Source: Tenericutes bacterium HGW-Tenericutes-1
GTDB taxonomy: Bacteria; Bacillota_I; Bacilli_A; Izemoplasmatales; Hujiaoplasmataceae
Assembly (NCBI GenBank): GCA_002839155.1
Contig: PGXM01000001.1
Location: 62,001 to 126,000, forward strand
DNA: 64,000 nt
Direction: 5' to 3'
The notes beneath the pieces were generated by a model. The model was given only the letters and a program-made list of their open reading frames with translations. It was not told the DNA's origin and did no database searches. The translations under genes were made by a program, and so were the position numbers. Of this stretch, positions 52,666 to 61,673 are shown piece after piece. Within the stretch, counting starts at the first letter, position 1. Every line of letters starts with the position of its first letter.

Positions 52666-53643
52666 TTATTCGAAGAGAGTTTTGAGTTCCGATATCGAGT
52701 TCGTGACTGATAATGCAATCATCAGTTTTATCCTTGCTTTTTGACCATTGAGGTTTGGAGCTAAGATACAACCACGTTTTGTTAAGTCTTTTCCGCCACC
52801 GATATATCCATAAGTATCTAACACACGACCCGATGGACAGCGTGAGCAAATAACAATTGGAATTCCATTTTGTAATGCGAAGTCAATCCCTTCAAGCATC
52901 GCCGGCGGAACATTCCCGCGACCGAGTGCATCTAAGACAATTCCCTTGGTATGAAGGTTATTGATTAATAATTTTAAAAGCGTTGAATCCATGCCAGAAT
53001 GAACTTTCAATAAATGAACAGCATTTTCAATCGAATCAGTTTCAATATGTTTTTTAACATAATTAACCGTTCTATAAAAGATTACTTCCTTATTATCAAC
53101 AATTCCTAAGGGACCATAATCCATCGACTTAAAGGTATCTAAAGTCAATGTATTGGTTTTAGTAACTTCACTAGCAGCATTAATTGAATCATTCATGACA
53201 ACGAGTGTTCCCTTATTTTTTGACTTTGGAGATTTGGCAACTAAAATCGATGAGACTAAATTATTGATACCATCGTACCCAAGTTCAGAAGATGACTTCA
53301 TCGAACCCGTCACTACAATCGGTTTTGGAGAGTCAACAATGACATCTAAAAAGAATGCCGTCTCTTCCAAAGTGTCAGTGCCATGAACGACAACAACCCC
53401 TAATACCTCAGGACGTGATAACTGAGTTTTAATCAGTCGAGATAGATCTAACATCATATTTGGTGTAATTGAAGGGGATGGTAACTCTGAAAATTCAATG
53501 GTCTCTAAATCGCTATATAAATCAGAATTGAATAGATTAGCCATGATTTCATTGGCATTTAAAGCAGGAATAACTGTATGGTTGCCCTCATCCATTTTCA
53601 TAGAAATTGTGCCACCTGTGAATATCATTACGACTTTGCCCAT
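52666..53643 (-). CDS. ansA: L-asparaginase
   Basis: This enzyme hydrolyses asparagine to aspartate and ammonia. The 325-residue cytoplasmic protein begins MGKVVMIFTGGTISM, containing the first catalytic Thr in TGGTI. The second signature is VVHGTDTLEETAFF (about residues 84-97). The Ser/Lys segment TGSMKSSSELGYDG and the C-terminal VICSRCPSGRV are typical. There is no signal peptide, so it resembles the cytoplasmic type. It ends at a shared terminator with ruvA. Its product, aspartate, is also the substrate of nadB downstream, but the genes are not in one operon. Confidence 0.93.
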   Translation of the reverse strand: MGKVVMIFTGGTISMKMDEGNHTVIPALNANEIMANLFNSDLYSDLETIEFSELPSPSITPNMMLDLSRLIKTQLSRPEVLGVVVVHGTDTLEETAFFLDVIVDSPKPIVVTGSMKSSSELGYDGINNLVSSILVAKSPKSKNKGTLVVMNDSINAASEVTKTNTLTLDTFKSMDYGPLGIVDNKEVIFYRTVNYVKKHIETDSIENAVHLLKVHSGMDSTLLKLLINNLHTKGIVLDALGRGNVPPAMLEGIDFALQNGIPIVICSRCPSGRVLDTYGYIGGGKDLTKRGCILAPNLNGQKARIKLMIALSVTNSISELKTLFE

Positions 53644-54216
53644 AAAAGTATTGTTGCCTCCACATAAGAAAAAGATGATTTATATCTCTATTATATCATA
53701 TATGTAGATATATAGATTAAAACGATTGAATCTAAATAGCATTTTAGGGTCAATGTCTAAGCAATTTTTAAAGGTATTTTGAAACCATCAAAAATCGGCC
53801 CCCAATTTTTGTGGCGAAAGTTGGGGATTATAAATTCACTCAATTCACAAAGTTTAAACAAAGCGCCAAAGATAGATATTAGTAACTGGTTATCATAATA
53901 TATATTATAGGAAGTTAATACGTCTTCTAAAAATGTGGATTTTTGTCCACAAAAGATATTCATTACGAATTAATGAGGAGATATCTTCGTTGAGATAGGG
54001 TACTTCTACTACTTTAAATATACTCTTTTTAATGCAATGAATACATTAATTTTTGGAAAAACAGTGAAAATATCGTTCTATGTATTCTACTTCCAAAATC
54101 GCCCGAAATTTGTCGTTTTTTCGTCTGGGTATGCATATTGACCCTGTTACAGGACAAAAAACGCGTCACAGACGAATTCGATAAAAAGAAAAAAGCATCC
54201 TAAAATAAGAATGCTT
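53644..54216. other. Long intergenic region with terminal inverted-repeat-like ends
   Basis: This 570-base stretch between two leftward genes holds no confident gene. It includes the upstream region of ansA. A 9-base inverted pair, AGGGTCAAT (53746-53754) and ATTGACCCT (54137-54145), bounds a 400-base block. A terminator for the PHP gene lies at the end. A 68-codon minus-strand frame (53757-53963) lacks a ribosome-binding site and resembles nothing I know. A decayed insertion element or a MITE is possible; chance is also possible. Confidence 0.4.
54186..54216 (-). terminator. Terminator after the PHP phosphatase gene
   Basis: On the minus strand AAGCATTC pairs with GGATGCTT across an eight-base loop (one wobble), followed by a T-run. 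Confidence 0.7.
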
Positions 54217-55020
54217 CTAGATATCAAGGGATACTACTACTTCTATTCCGAGCTCCCGGGCAAATTCATACGCAAGTTTTACTTCCTCATCCCATAGCTT
54301 TTCTGGATCATGTGCATCTGATGAGACAATGACTAACGCACCTTTTTCTTTAACCAATTGCCAAAACTCTAGCCTTGGGTAGAGGTATCTTTTTCCTTCT
54401 GGTAATTCACGTGTCCCTTTACGAATTCCGTTCGCATTGATTTCAAGAGGGATTTTATATTTTATAGAGGCTTCAATAATTTTGAGGGTCGCAGCTTTCG
54501 CATGTTCATCAAATGTGGGGTAGGAATAAAGCATTAAATCTGGGTGACATACAAATTTGAAATTGAGGGTCGCTATCGCACTCGCAACCGTATCTGAATA
54601 CACTTCTAAGAGTTTAGGTGTATCGAGTGCGTATACTGAACGCAATCCTTGAAAACTTGAATCATCTGGAATATAGTGTTGACCTAACGCTAAATAATCA
54701 AGGGTGTTTAACAGTTCATCGTATCTTTCTGCGTGTTGAGGGAAGTACTCAATTTCTAATCCTTTTTTAATTTTGATTAGTGAACCGTATTTGTGAATCG
54801 CCTTTTCTAACTCTTCTAGATAGATGGGATATTCACTCGGAATCATCCGTACACTTCTATCTTTCAACTCTTCAAACGGAGCGTGATCACTCATACCTAT
54901 CGTTTCAAATCCGAGTTCTACTGCTTTCTTAACGTAGTCTGAGACAGTACCAACTGCGTGTTTGCAAAGGTACATATGGGTATGATAATTGTTTTTCATT
55001 ACTTGATTCTTAAGTGACAT
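54217..55020 (-). CDS. PHP-domain phosphatase (HisJ-like)
   Basis: A 267-residue member of the PHP metal-dependent phosphoesterase family. Metal ligands are visible in NNYHTHMYLC (about residues 9-18; HxH), SDHAPF (about 44-49), KGLEIEYF (about 85-92), FVCHPDL (about 155-161) and SSDAHDP (about 235-241). It resembles histidinol-phosphatase HisJ, but no his genes are near, so the substrate may be another phosphate ester. The start at 55020 is seven bases after AGGAGAG. It overlaps the end of nadB by 22 bases and is the last gene of the nadA-nadB operon. Confidence 0.82.
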   Translation of the reverse strand: MSLKNQVMKNNYHTHMYLCKHAVGTVSDYVKKAVELGFETIGMSDHAPFEELKDRSVRMIPSEYPIYLEELEKAIHKYGSLIKIKKGLEIEYFPQHAERYDELLNTLDYLALGQHYIPDDSSFQGLRSVYALDTPKLLEVYSDTVASAIATLNFKFVCHPDLMLYSYPTFDEHAKAATLKIIEASIKYKIPLEINANGIRKGTRELPEGKRYLYPRLEFWQLVKEKGALVIVSSDAHDPEKLWDEEVKLAYEFARELGIEVVVSLDI

Positions 55021-56501
55021 CCGACGCTCTCCTTTCTAGCTAAGGCTTGTTCTGTGATGATTTTTGCGGTTGTGGCTAAATTCAAAGTCTCATAATAAAA
55101 TCTTGAGGTGTTGGGATATTTTTCTAAATCCTCATAGATTTTTGTGAGGACTTCTAATGCTCTCATTAAGCCATTGGTATTTCTGACGATGCCAACATAC
55201 TCATCCATGTAGTCGCCGATTTTCTTACGAATCGGTTTATAGTTAAATTGAGCAGTGGGAGGAAATGTTTCTTGATAAGCTGTATTTAAAATCGTATAAG
55301 ATAATGTGTTATTAATATCTTTTGCGATTTCAAGTCCAAAGACAACGCATTCTAAGAGTGAGTTTGAAGCTAATCGGTTCGCACCGTGCACGCCGGTATT
55401 AGCAACTTCACCAACGGCATATAAGTCCTTAAGCGATGTTTTTCCGGTTGTATCAGTATCAACACCACCACAGATGAAATGTTCGCATGGGGCCACAGGA
55501 ATCAAGTCTAATCCCATTATAATACCATGGTCTTTCAAGTGTTTGAATATCGTTGGAAATCTTGCTTCTAAGTACTTCGTATCTAATTCTCTTGTATCTA
55601 AAAATACGTGGTCAGTCCAGGTATCATACATCTCACGGTAGATGGCTTGACTGACAATATCACGCGGTGCTAACTCCATTTTTTCAGGATGATATTTTTG
55701 CATGAATCTATGTTTTTGGACATTGAGTAATTTCGCACCTTCACCACGAACTGCTTCACTGATTAAGAAGCGTTTCCTGCTCTTTGATTCTTCATCATAA
55801 AAAGCGGTTGGATGGAATTGTACAAACTCCATATGACTGATATTTGCGCCGGCACGATACGCTAAACCAATGCCATCGCCGGTGGCGGATAAATCATTCG
55901 TTGTGGCCCCATAAACTGATCCAATTCCACCCGTTGCGAGGATGGTTTTTTTAGCAAAAATAAAGGCGATTTCATCATGAATATTAAGGGTGATTGCGCC
56001 ACCAATTCGATCATGAAAATGAATGAGTTCAATAGCCATAAAGTGTTCAAATATTTTGATATTTCTACGCTCCAAAACTTCATCGACGAGGGTCTTGGTT
56101 GTATGGTATCCAGAGGCATCGCCACCTGCATGAATGATACGTCTAGTGGAGTGTCCACCTTCTTTTGTAAAGAGGATATTATTATCGGCATCTTTATCAA
56201 AATCAACGCCTAATTCAATGAGTTTTTTGATAGCTTCATTTCCATGATCTACTAAGACACGTACCGCATTTTTATTGTTTAGAAATGCACCTGCTTGTAA
56301 TGTGTCATCGAAATGACCTTGATGAAGAATGGGATCAGTGTTCATTTCAACAGCGATTCCGCCTTGTGCAAGCATCGAATTTGAATTCATAAACGTCTCT
56401 TTAGCGAGGACGATAATCTGATATTTTGGGTCAATATTAAGAGCGGTCAAAAGTCCTGATAGACCGCTACCAATGATTAAGACATCACATTGATGGTTCA
56501 A
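54999..56501 (-). CDS. nadB: L-aspartate oxidase
   Basis: NadB oxidises aspartate to iminoaspartate, the first step of de novo NAD synthesis; NadA then uses the product. The 500-residue flavoprotein has the FAD-binding VLIIGSGLSGL (about residues 7-17), the NSMLAQGGIAV segment (about 41-51) and GGHSTRRIIHAGGDASG (about 115-131), which holds the catalytic Arg/His region of the succinate-dehydrogenase-like family. HPTAFYDEE and the C-terminal GVHGANRLASNSLLE motif complete the pattern. It starts with TTG one base after the nadA stop. The PHP gene overlaps its 3' end. Confidence 0.94.
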   Translation of the reverse strand: MNHQCDVLIIGSGLSGLLTALNIDPKYQIIVLAKETFMNSNSMLAQGGIAVEMNTDPILHQGHFDDTLQAGAFLNNKNAVRVLVDHGNEAIKKLIELGVDFDKDADNNILFTKEGGHSTRRIIHAGGDASGYHTTKTLVDEVLERRNIKIFEHFMAIELIHFHDRIGGAITLNIHDEIAFIFAKKTILATGGIGSVYGATTNDLSATGDGIGLAYRAGANISHMEFVQFHPTAFYDEESKSRKRFLISEAVRGEGAKLLNVQKHRFMQKYHPEKMELAPRDIVSQAIYREMYDTWTDHVFLDTRELDTKYLEARFPTIFKHLKDHGIIMGLDLIPVAPCEHFICGGVDTDTTGKTSLKDLYAVGEVANTGVHGANRLASNSLLECVVFGLEIAKDINNTLSYTILNTAYQETFPPTAQFNYKPIRKKIGDYMDEYVGIVRNTNGLMRALEVLTKIYEDLEKYPNTSRFYYETLNLATTAKIITEQALARKESVGCHLRIK

Positions 56502-56502
56502 G

Positions 56503-57399
56503 TTAACTCATCTCCAACATTCTTTTGAGACTTTCATAGGCTTTGGTTCTAATATCTTCAGGAACGATAATTTCATAGGTTTCATCTCTTAAGGCCGTAT
56601 AGACATCTTCAAGACGAGTGAGTTTCATATCAAAGCAGGATAATCCTTGGCTTAATAAATGGAAGATTTTATCGGGATTTCTTTTCTTTAAGGGGTGCAA
56701 AATGCCTTCTTCCGTCCCGATAATAAATTCATGATGAGTAGAATTTGATGCATATTCCACAATTCCTTTGGTTGAACCGATGTAATCGGCGAGTCTTAAG
56801 ACTTCTAAAGGAGCTTCTGGATGAATTAAAACTAAAGCATTTGGATGTGCTTCTTTCATTTTAATGATATCTTTGGGTTTTAAATTGTTATGGATGCAAC
56901 AAAACCCTGGCCATACTTCGATATCTAAATGGTATTTATCTTTGAGATACAAGCCTAAATTCTTATCAGGAATATAGAGGATTTTTTGGTCTTTATATGC
57001 CATGATAATCTTTTCTGCGTTGGAAGATGTCACACATACATCTGATAAGGCTTTGACATCGGCGTAGGAATTGACGTAGCAAATAACCTTTCTATCCGGG
57101 TTGTTATTCTTATATTCTGTCAGTTTTTCGGCTGTAACCATCATCGCCATCGGGCATTTAGCTTCTTTAACCGGAAGCAAGACTTTTTTCGTTGGCGATA
57201 AGATTTTAGCCGTTTCAGCCATAAAATTGACGCCACAAAAGACGATGATTTCAGCATCGGTTTTCGCAGCGATTTTTGAAAGTTCTAAGGAATCACCAAC
57301 ATAATCAGCAATATCTTGAATATCAGAATCTTGGTAATAATGCGCTAAAATAACGGCATTCTTTTCTTTTTTTAGTTTTAGAATATCATCTTTTAACAT
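56503..57399 (-). CDS. nadA: Quinolinate synthase A
   Basis: NadA condenses iminoaspartate with dihydroxyacetone phosphate to quinolinate, using a 4Fe-4S cluster. The 298-residue protein has AVILAHYYQ near the start (about 16-24), the VFCGVNFMAETAKIL motif, CVTSSNA and GLSCFDMK, together supplying the three conserved cluster cysteines. The start is the ATG at 57399 after GAGGAG; the longer frame to 57459 would cover the promoter. It is the first gene of nadA-nadB-PHP. No nadC is visible in the window. Confidence 0.95.
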   Translation of the reverse strand: MLKDDILKLKKEKNAVILAHYYQDSDIQDIADYVGDSLELSKIAAKTDAEIIVFCGVNFMAETAKILSPTKKVLLPVKEAKCPMAMMVTAEKLTEYKNNNPDRKVICYVNSYADVKALSDVCVTSSNAEKIIMAYKDQKILYIPDKNLGLYLKDKYHLDIEVWPGFCCIHNNLKPKDIIKMKEAHPNALVLIHPEAPLEVLRLADYIGSTKGIVEYASNSTHHEFIIGTEEGILHPLKKRNPDKIFHLLSQGLSCFDMKLTRLEDVYTALRDETYEIIVPEDIRTKAYESLKRMLEMS

Positions 57400-57433
57400 A
57401 TTATTCTCCTCATATATATTAGTACATCTTATT

Positions 57434-57462
57434 ATACTATTAAATGTCTGTAATTCCAAGAT
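57434..57462 (-). promoter_or_regulatory. Promoter of the nadA operon
   Basis: On the minus strand TTGGAA, a 17-base spacer and TATAAT, about 35 bases before the nadA start. Confidence 0.65.
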
Positions 57463-57477
57463 TTAGATATTTGAGCA

Positions 57478-57502
57478 ACAAAAAAGGAGGATTTCTCCTC
57501 CT
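57478..57502 (-). terminator. Terminator of the leftward membrane-protein/nitroreductase operon
   Basis: On the minus strand AGGAGG pairs with CCTCCT around AGAAAT, followed by six T. Confidence 0.75.
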
Positions 57503-57506
57503 ATTA

Positions 57507-58268
57507 TTAAATGACACCTAATGGAATTAAGATAATTAGTAATAGTGCGACCAATCCCCAAGTGATGGATAAGAATAACTTTTGAGTTTTAACAGGTTTA
57601 TAGGGGACGATAAAAGCCGCTAAGAAAAAGGGAATATAGGTGGTTATAAAGACTGGAATCGCTCCCCACCATGAATAAGTCCAGATAAACGCGGGAGTTC
57701 CAGCAAGAAAAATTTCAAAGATTGCGAAGAAGGCAGCGTTCATTATCGCAAATAATACACGGTTATTAATACCAAAGAAACGTTTCTTTGGATCCTCTGG
57801 TAAGAGTTTTGACATGGCTAATCCGGCAATTGCAAACATCATTGAGAGTTCCCAGGATACACCAATTAACAAGATAAAGGATGTACTTTCCGGAGAAACG
57901 GTCCATAAGGCATACCCAGACTGGGAATGGATAATGGCATTTACAATCTCATATAACCAATGCACACCGTATAATGCAAGGCCTGCGACTATCCCCTTAT
58001 AGTTCTTATTTTTTAGTTCAGTCCCATAAATATAGATGATAATGGCAAATATGACAATAAAGGTCCAATTAAAATTGTCGGTGCTCCTGATAAAATTAGC
58101 AGCGATATCAGCGGGTATTTGATTACTTACTTCTCCCCAAAAGACAAAATATGTACTGTTTTTGCCTAATAACGATAGGATAAATATGATCAATGAGATG
58201 ATGGCAGTCAAAATAATTGCAGGTAATACTGTCTTAAACCCTTGGATTAATGATGTTTTTTTCTCCAT
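57507..58268 (-). CDS. Hypothetical integral membrane protein
   Basis: A 253-residue protein with about seven hydrophobic segments and several Trp residues near their ends (for example YGVHWLYEIVNAI, FIWTYSWWGAI). I recognise no family or transport motif. It is the second gene of an operon, beginning 12 bases after the nitroreductase gene and ending at a terminator. The partner suggests nothing definite about its role. Confidence 0.6.
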   Translation of the reverse strand: MEKKTSLIQGFKTVLPAIILTAIISLIIFILSLLGKNSTYFVFWGEVSNQIPADIAANFIRSTDNFNWTFIVIFAIIIYIYGTELKNKNYKGIVAGLALYGVHWLYEIVNAIIHSQSGYALWTVSPESTSFILLIGVSWELSMMFAIAGLAMSKLLPEDPKKRFFGINNRVLFAIMNAAFFAIFEIFLAGTPAFIWTYSWWGAIPVFITTYIPFFLAAFIVPYKPVKTQKLFLSITWGLVALLLIILIPLGVI

Positions 58269-58280
58269 GATAATTCTCCT

Positions 58281-59021
58281 TTAATTATTAACTCTATAGG
58301 TGGCTATTTTGACTAAATCGGAATTAGATTCAAAGGTACTTGGAAATTCTTTTTGATACTTGATTTGATAGTAATCGAATAACACATCGATAAAGCATAG
58401 AAATATTCCCATATCAATCATATTAAAATAGGCTCTGATTCTCGGAGTCATAATGGTTCTAACGCTCTTCTTACGATAAATAGAAAGTTGAGATTCAGTC
58501 GATTCGATGCGCCAAGGCTGAGAATTACAAGCGCTCGGCGCTAGAATAGCGGCATTTTTAATGTCTTGGTTAAAGTCTCCCTGCCATAACTCTGTGATAT
58601 TTTTGCGGTTAAATTCCCCACTAGAGGTTCTATAACTCACTTCAGTGACTTTTCCAAAGGCAATCATGATGACATAAACTAAACCATCTAACATTTTTTC
58701 TTTAGTTTTGGCCATACCATACCAGCAAGCTCCGATGTTAATTGAAACAAAAAATAGGTCTAATTGTTCTAGCATATAACCTATATTAAGGAGTTTCATC
58801 GGGTGTTCACCTGAATATGCCATAATGCAGTATTCACCAAATTTAGCAGTAGTTTCTTCGCTTTTAACAATCTTGAAAGCTGTTTTGATATCTGAATTCA
58901 GAGGAATTAATGATTCGATTTTCTGGTTAATTAACGCTAATTCCTCTTTAGAAACGGATAAACTTGGATCAAACCTTCTGATCGATCGTCGTTTAAACAA
59001 TAGATTATAATAAGATTTCAT
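58281..59021 (-). CDS. Nitroreductase-family protein
   Basis: A roughly 246-residue protein with an N-terminal FMN-binding pattern KRRSIRRFDPSLSVSKEEL (about residues 10-28) and the later APSACNSQPWRIE segment (about 159-171). These occur in the large nitroreductase family, in the subgroup labelled putative TM nitroreductase. It should bind FMN and reduce nitro or quinone compounds with NAD(P)H. An ATG six bases after AAGAAGGG sets the start at 59021. The longest frame begins with a TTG at 59039 inside the ribosome-binding site. Confidence 0.78.
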   Translation of the reverse strand: MKSYYNLLFKRRSIRRFDPSLSVSKEELALINQKIESLIPLNSDIKTAFKIVKSEETTAKFGEYCIMAYSGEHPMKLLNIGYMLEQLDLFFVSINIGACWYGMAKTKEKMLDGLVYVIMIAFGKVTEVSYRTSSGEFNRKNITELWQGDFNQDIKNAAILAPSACNSQPWRIESTESQLSIYRKKSVRTIMTPRIRAYFNMIDMGIFLCFIDVLFDYYQIKYQKEFPSTFESNSDLVKIATYRVNN

Positions 59022-59181
59022 CATTAACCCTTCTTTCAAAGAAATAGTACTACTTATAGTTTAATACAAAATTTGAAACTGTCAAAGGTAATTATTAAAA
59101 TCATTGAAATATTGGGTTGTTATAGTCTCATAGTTCTCATTTATGATATAATGTACCTATCCAACTTTAAGGAGGAATACG

Positions 59182-60420
59182 ATGTACGAACCTCTTGCCA
59201 ATCAATTAAGACCTAGGATTTTTGATGAAGTCGTTGGTCAAAAACGGGTTGTTTCTATCATTCAAAAAATGTTATCCGAAAATCGATTGTTATCCATGAT
59301 TCTATATGGGCCGACGGGTACTGGAAAAACGACGCTAGCGATGCTTATTGCCAATGAGTTTCCGCTCAACCATTTCAAATTTAATGCTTCTACGGATGCG
59401 AAAGCGATTCTTAAAGAAATCGTTGAAGCGGCGAAACTATATGGTAATGTGCTACTTATAGTAGATGAAATTCACCGCATGAATAAGGATGTACAAGATT
59501 ACTTATTGCCCCATGTAGAAACAGGAAAAATTACATTACTAGGCCTTACAACTGAAAATCCTTATATCGCAGTCAATCCAGCGGTTAGAAGCCGGGTTAC
59601 CATCTTTAGACTAGAACGCTTATCTGAAAATGAAATTATTGATTTTATTAAAAAGATTGATTTAAATCGCTTTGAAAAAGGGATTTCAATCAATCAAGAT
59701 GTCTATGAATATCTCGCAACTGCAGCGAATGGAGAAATCCGTAGTGCGATTAATATGTTAGAACTATTAGTTGTGCAAGCTGATAAAGACCAAGTGATTA
59801 CAAAAGACTTTGCCTTAAGTGTTGTTGGAAAACCAGCATTATCGGTTGATAAAAATGGTAATGATTATTATGATATCTTGAGTGCTTTTCACAAATCGGT
59901 GAGAGGATCTGACGTGAACGCTGCATTACATTACTTAGCAAGACTGATTGAAGCGGACGATTTAGAATCATTACTCAGAAGAATTAGTGCGATTGTCTAT
60001 GAAGATATAGGACTAGCCAATCCAACAATGGGTTCAAAAGTCGCTGCTGCGTGTGATATTTGTCGCCACATTGGTTTCCCTGAAGCAATTAATGCACTGG
60101 GTGCGATTACAATCGAGATGTGTTTATCACCGAAATCAAATAGTGCTCACTTGGCGATTAACGCAGCTTTGGATGATGTGAGACAGGGTAAGACTTATAA
60201 AGTGCCTAGTCATTTAATCAATAATCCAACTTATGATGATAAAGTCCCATATAAATACGCTCATGATTTTGAAGGACATATCGTCTATCAGCATTACCTT
60301 CCAAAAGAATTACAGTGGAAGAAATACTATGTGCCACAAACGCACACGAAACTTGAAATACAGTTTAAAGAACAATATGAATCAATACTAAAAGTATTGG
60401 ATAAAACAAAAAAAGATTAA
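59182..60420 (+). CDS. rarA: Replication-associated recombination protein RarA (MgsA) AAA+ ATPase
   Basis: RarA acts at stalled replication forks and belongs to the clamp-loader-like AAA+ group. The 412-residue protein begins PLANQLRPRIFDEVVGQ (about residues 4-20). It has Walker A GPTGTGKTT (about 44-52), Walker B LLIVDEIHRMN (about 92-102), sensor 1 LLGLTTENP (about 118-126) and an arginine finger near AVRSRV. The C-terminal MgsA region (about 270-412) includes EDIGLANPTM and SPKSNSAHLAI, the family hallmark. AGGAGGA precedes the ATG. A terminator follows. Confidence 0.95.
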   Translation: MYEPLANQLRPRIFDEVVGQKRVVSIIQKMLSENRLLSMILYGPTGTGKTTLAMLIANEFPLNHFKFNASTDAKAILKEIVEAAKLYGNVLLIVDEIHRMNKDVQDYLLPHVETGKITLLGLTTENPYIAVNPAVRSRVTIFRLERLSENEIIDFIKKIDLNRFEKGISINQDVYEYLATAANGEIRSAINMLELLVVQADKDQVITKDFALSVVGKPALSVDKNGNDYYDILSAFHKSVRGSDVNAALHYLARLIEADDLESLLRRISAIVYEDIGLANPTMGSKVAAACDICRHIGFPEAINALGAITIEMCLSPKSNSAHLAINAALDDVRQGKTYKVPSHLINNPTYDDKVPYKYAHDFEGHIVYQHYLPKELQWKKYYVPQTHTKLEIQFKEQYESILKVLDKTKKD

Positions 60421-60431
60421 ATAAATAAGAT

Positions 60432-60482
60432 AAAAAGGTGTTAATGTACACATGAATTTGTGATGATTAACACCTTTTTTAT
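60432..60482 (+). terminator. Intrinsic terminator after rarA
   Basis: AAAAAGGTGTTAAT pairs with ATTAACACCTTTTT across about 20 bases, followed by T. Confidence 0.85.
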
Positions 60483-60561
60483 TTAAGTAACAAATCATTT
60501 ATCTAAATTTATATTTATTGAACTTAGTTAATTTGCGTCGTTTGAAGAGTTAATTATATTT

Positions 60562-61485
60562 TTAGATATTAAAGGTAACTTTTGTCAATTTTTCCGATAA
60601 TGTCCATAGTTTTTTTGCATCATCTTCTCGATGAGAAGCAACGCTAGACTCAACTACAACAGGTTGTTTTTTGAATCCTTTTTTCTTTGAAGGTCCATAG
60701 TATAATCCGTTGATAGATGTATTATCTAAGCAAGCACGAATTTCTGGAAGTGCGCCTTCATAGGGGGTAGAAGCAATCTTGGAAAACATCCAAAAAAATG
60801 GTCGTGCCAATAAACTTTTAGTCATATATCTGCCAAGGTCTGTATTAGCTACTCCTGGATGTGCAGCCAACACCAAGATATCAAGATGTTTCTCTTCCAC
60901 TCTTCTTGCTAACTCATAAGTAAAAAGCAGATTAGACAATTTGCTCCTAGCATAGGATCCAATTTTTGAATATTTTCCGTGTTCGTAAAGATAATTATTA
61001 AAATCGATATTGCCCATTTTATGAGCATTGCTACTAACATTAACAATTCGAGAGTGTGGCGTTTGAGAAATGATATCAAATAGTTGTGCAGTTAAGGCAA
61101 AATGCCCCAAATGGTTCACACCATTTTGTTTTTCAAAACCATCATCAGTCTTTTCATAGGGAATAGTCATGATTCCCGCATTATTTAACAAAATATCAAG
61201 CTGAGAATATCGAGATTTGAATGCCTGCACAAATAAATGGATTGAGGAAAGGTTTCCTAAGTCTAGTTTCATGACATTAACAATTGCATCGTTGACTTCT
61301 AGCAATATTTTATTTTTGGCGGCTTCACCGCGTTCCAATGAACGACATGCAAGAATAACTGTGGCATTTTTTTTAGCGAAAACTTTGGCTGCTTCGAATC
61401 CCAGTCCGGTGTTTCCTCCAGTTATGACAATCACTTTGTTTTTTAATGATTTAATATTTTCATGATTCCAAGTATCATTAACCAT
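60562..61485 (-). CDS. Short-chain dehydrogenase/reductase (retinol-dehydrogenase-like)
   Basis: A 307-residue NAD(P)-dependent oxidoreductase. The cofactor motif is VITGGNTGLGFEAA (about residues 20-33), the NNAGI motif is at about 97-101, the catalytic Ser lies in IVNVSSNAHK (about 147-156) and the YxxxK motif is YARSK (about 178-182). The 300-residue length and the order of these motifs match the retinol dehydrogenase/WWOX-like group of classical SDRs that is widespread as accessory genes. It stands alone between rarA and the RNase J-like gene. The substrate is unknown. Confidence 0.9.
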   Translation of the reverse strand: MVNDTWNHENIKSLKNKVIVITGGNTGLGFEAAKVFAKKNATVILACRSLERGEAAKNKILLEVNDAIVNVMKLDLGNLSSIHLFVQAFKSRYSQLDILLNNAGIMTIPYEKTDDGFEKQNGVNHLGHFALTAQLFDIISQTPHSRIVNVSSNAHKMGNIDFNNYLYEHGKYSKIGSYARSKLSNLLFTYELARRVEEKHLDILVLAAHPGVANTDLGRYMTKSLLARPFFWMFSKIASTPYEGALPEIRACLDNTSINGLYYGPSKKKGFKKQPVVVESSVASHREDDAKKLWTLSEKLTKVTFNI

Positions 61486-61631
61486 AAATACCTCACTTAA
61501 TAAAACCGATGGTTGGTGTTATTTTTTATTACTAATTATATCATGAAATCTGTATTATCAGATGAAATAGACATAATTTCACAGATCACATTGACTACAG
61601 ACGTTTATTTGTGGCATCAATAATATAAAAA

Positions 61632-61660
61632 CACACCACCTCATGTGAATGAGGTGGTGA
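61632..61660 (-). terminator. Terminator of the RNase J-like gene
   Basis: On the minus strand CACCACCTCAT pairs with ATGAGGTGGTG around TCAC, followed by a T-rich tract. Confidence 0.85.
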
Positions 61661-61673
61661 GTATGATTTTGAG

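Noticed and set aside
53757-53963. 68-codon minus-strand reading frame
   Set aside because: No ribosome-binding site, no recognisable motif, and AT-rich sequence where such frames occur by chance; kept only as part of the intergenic description.
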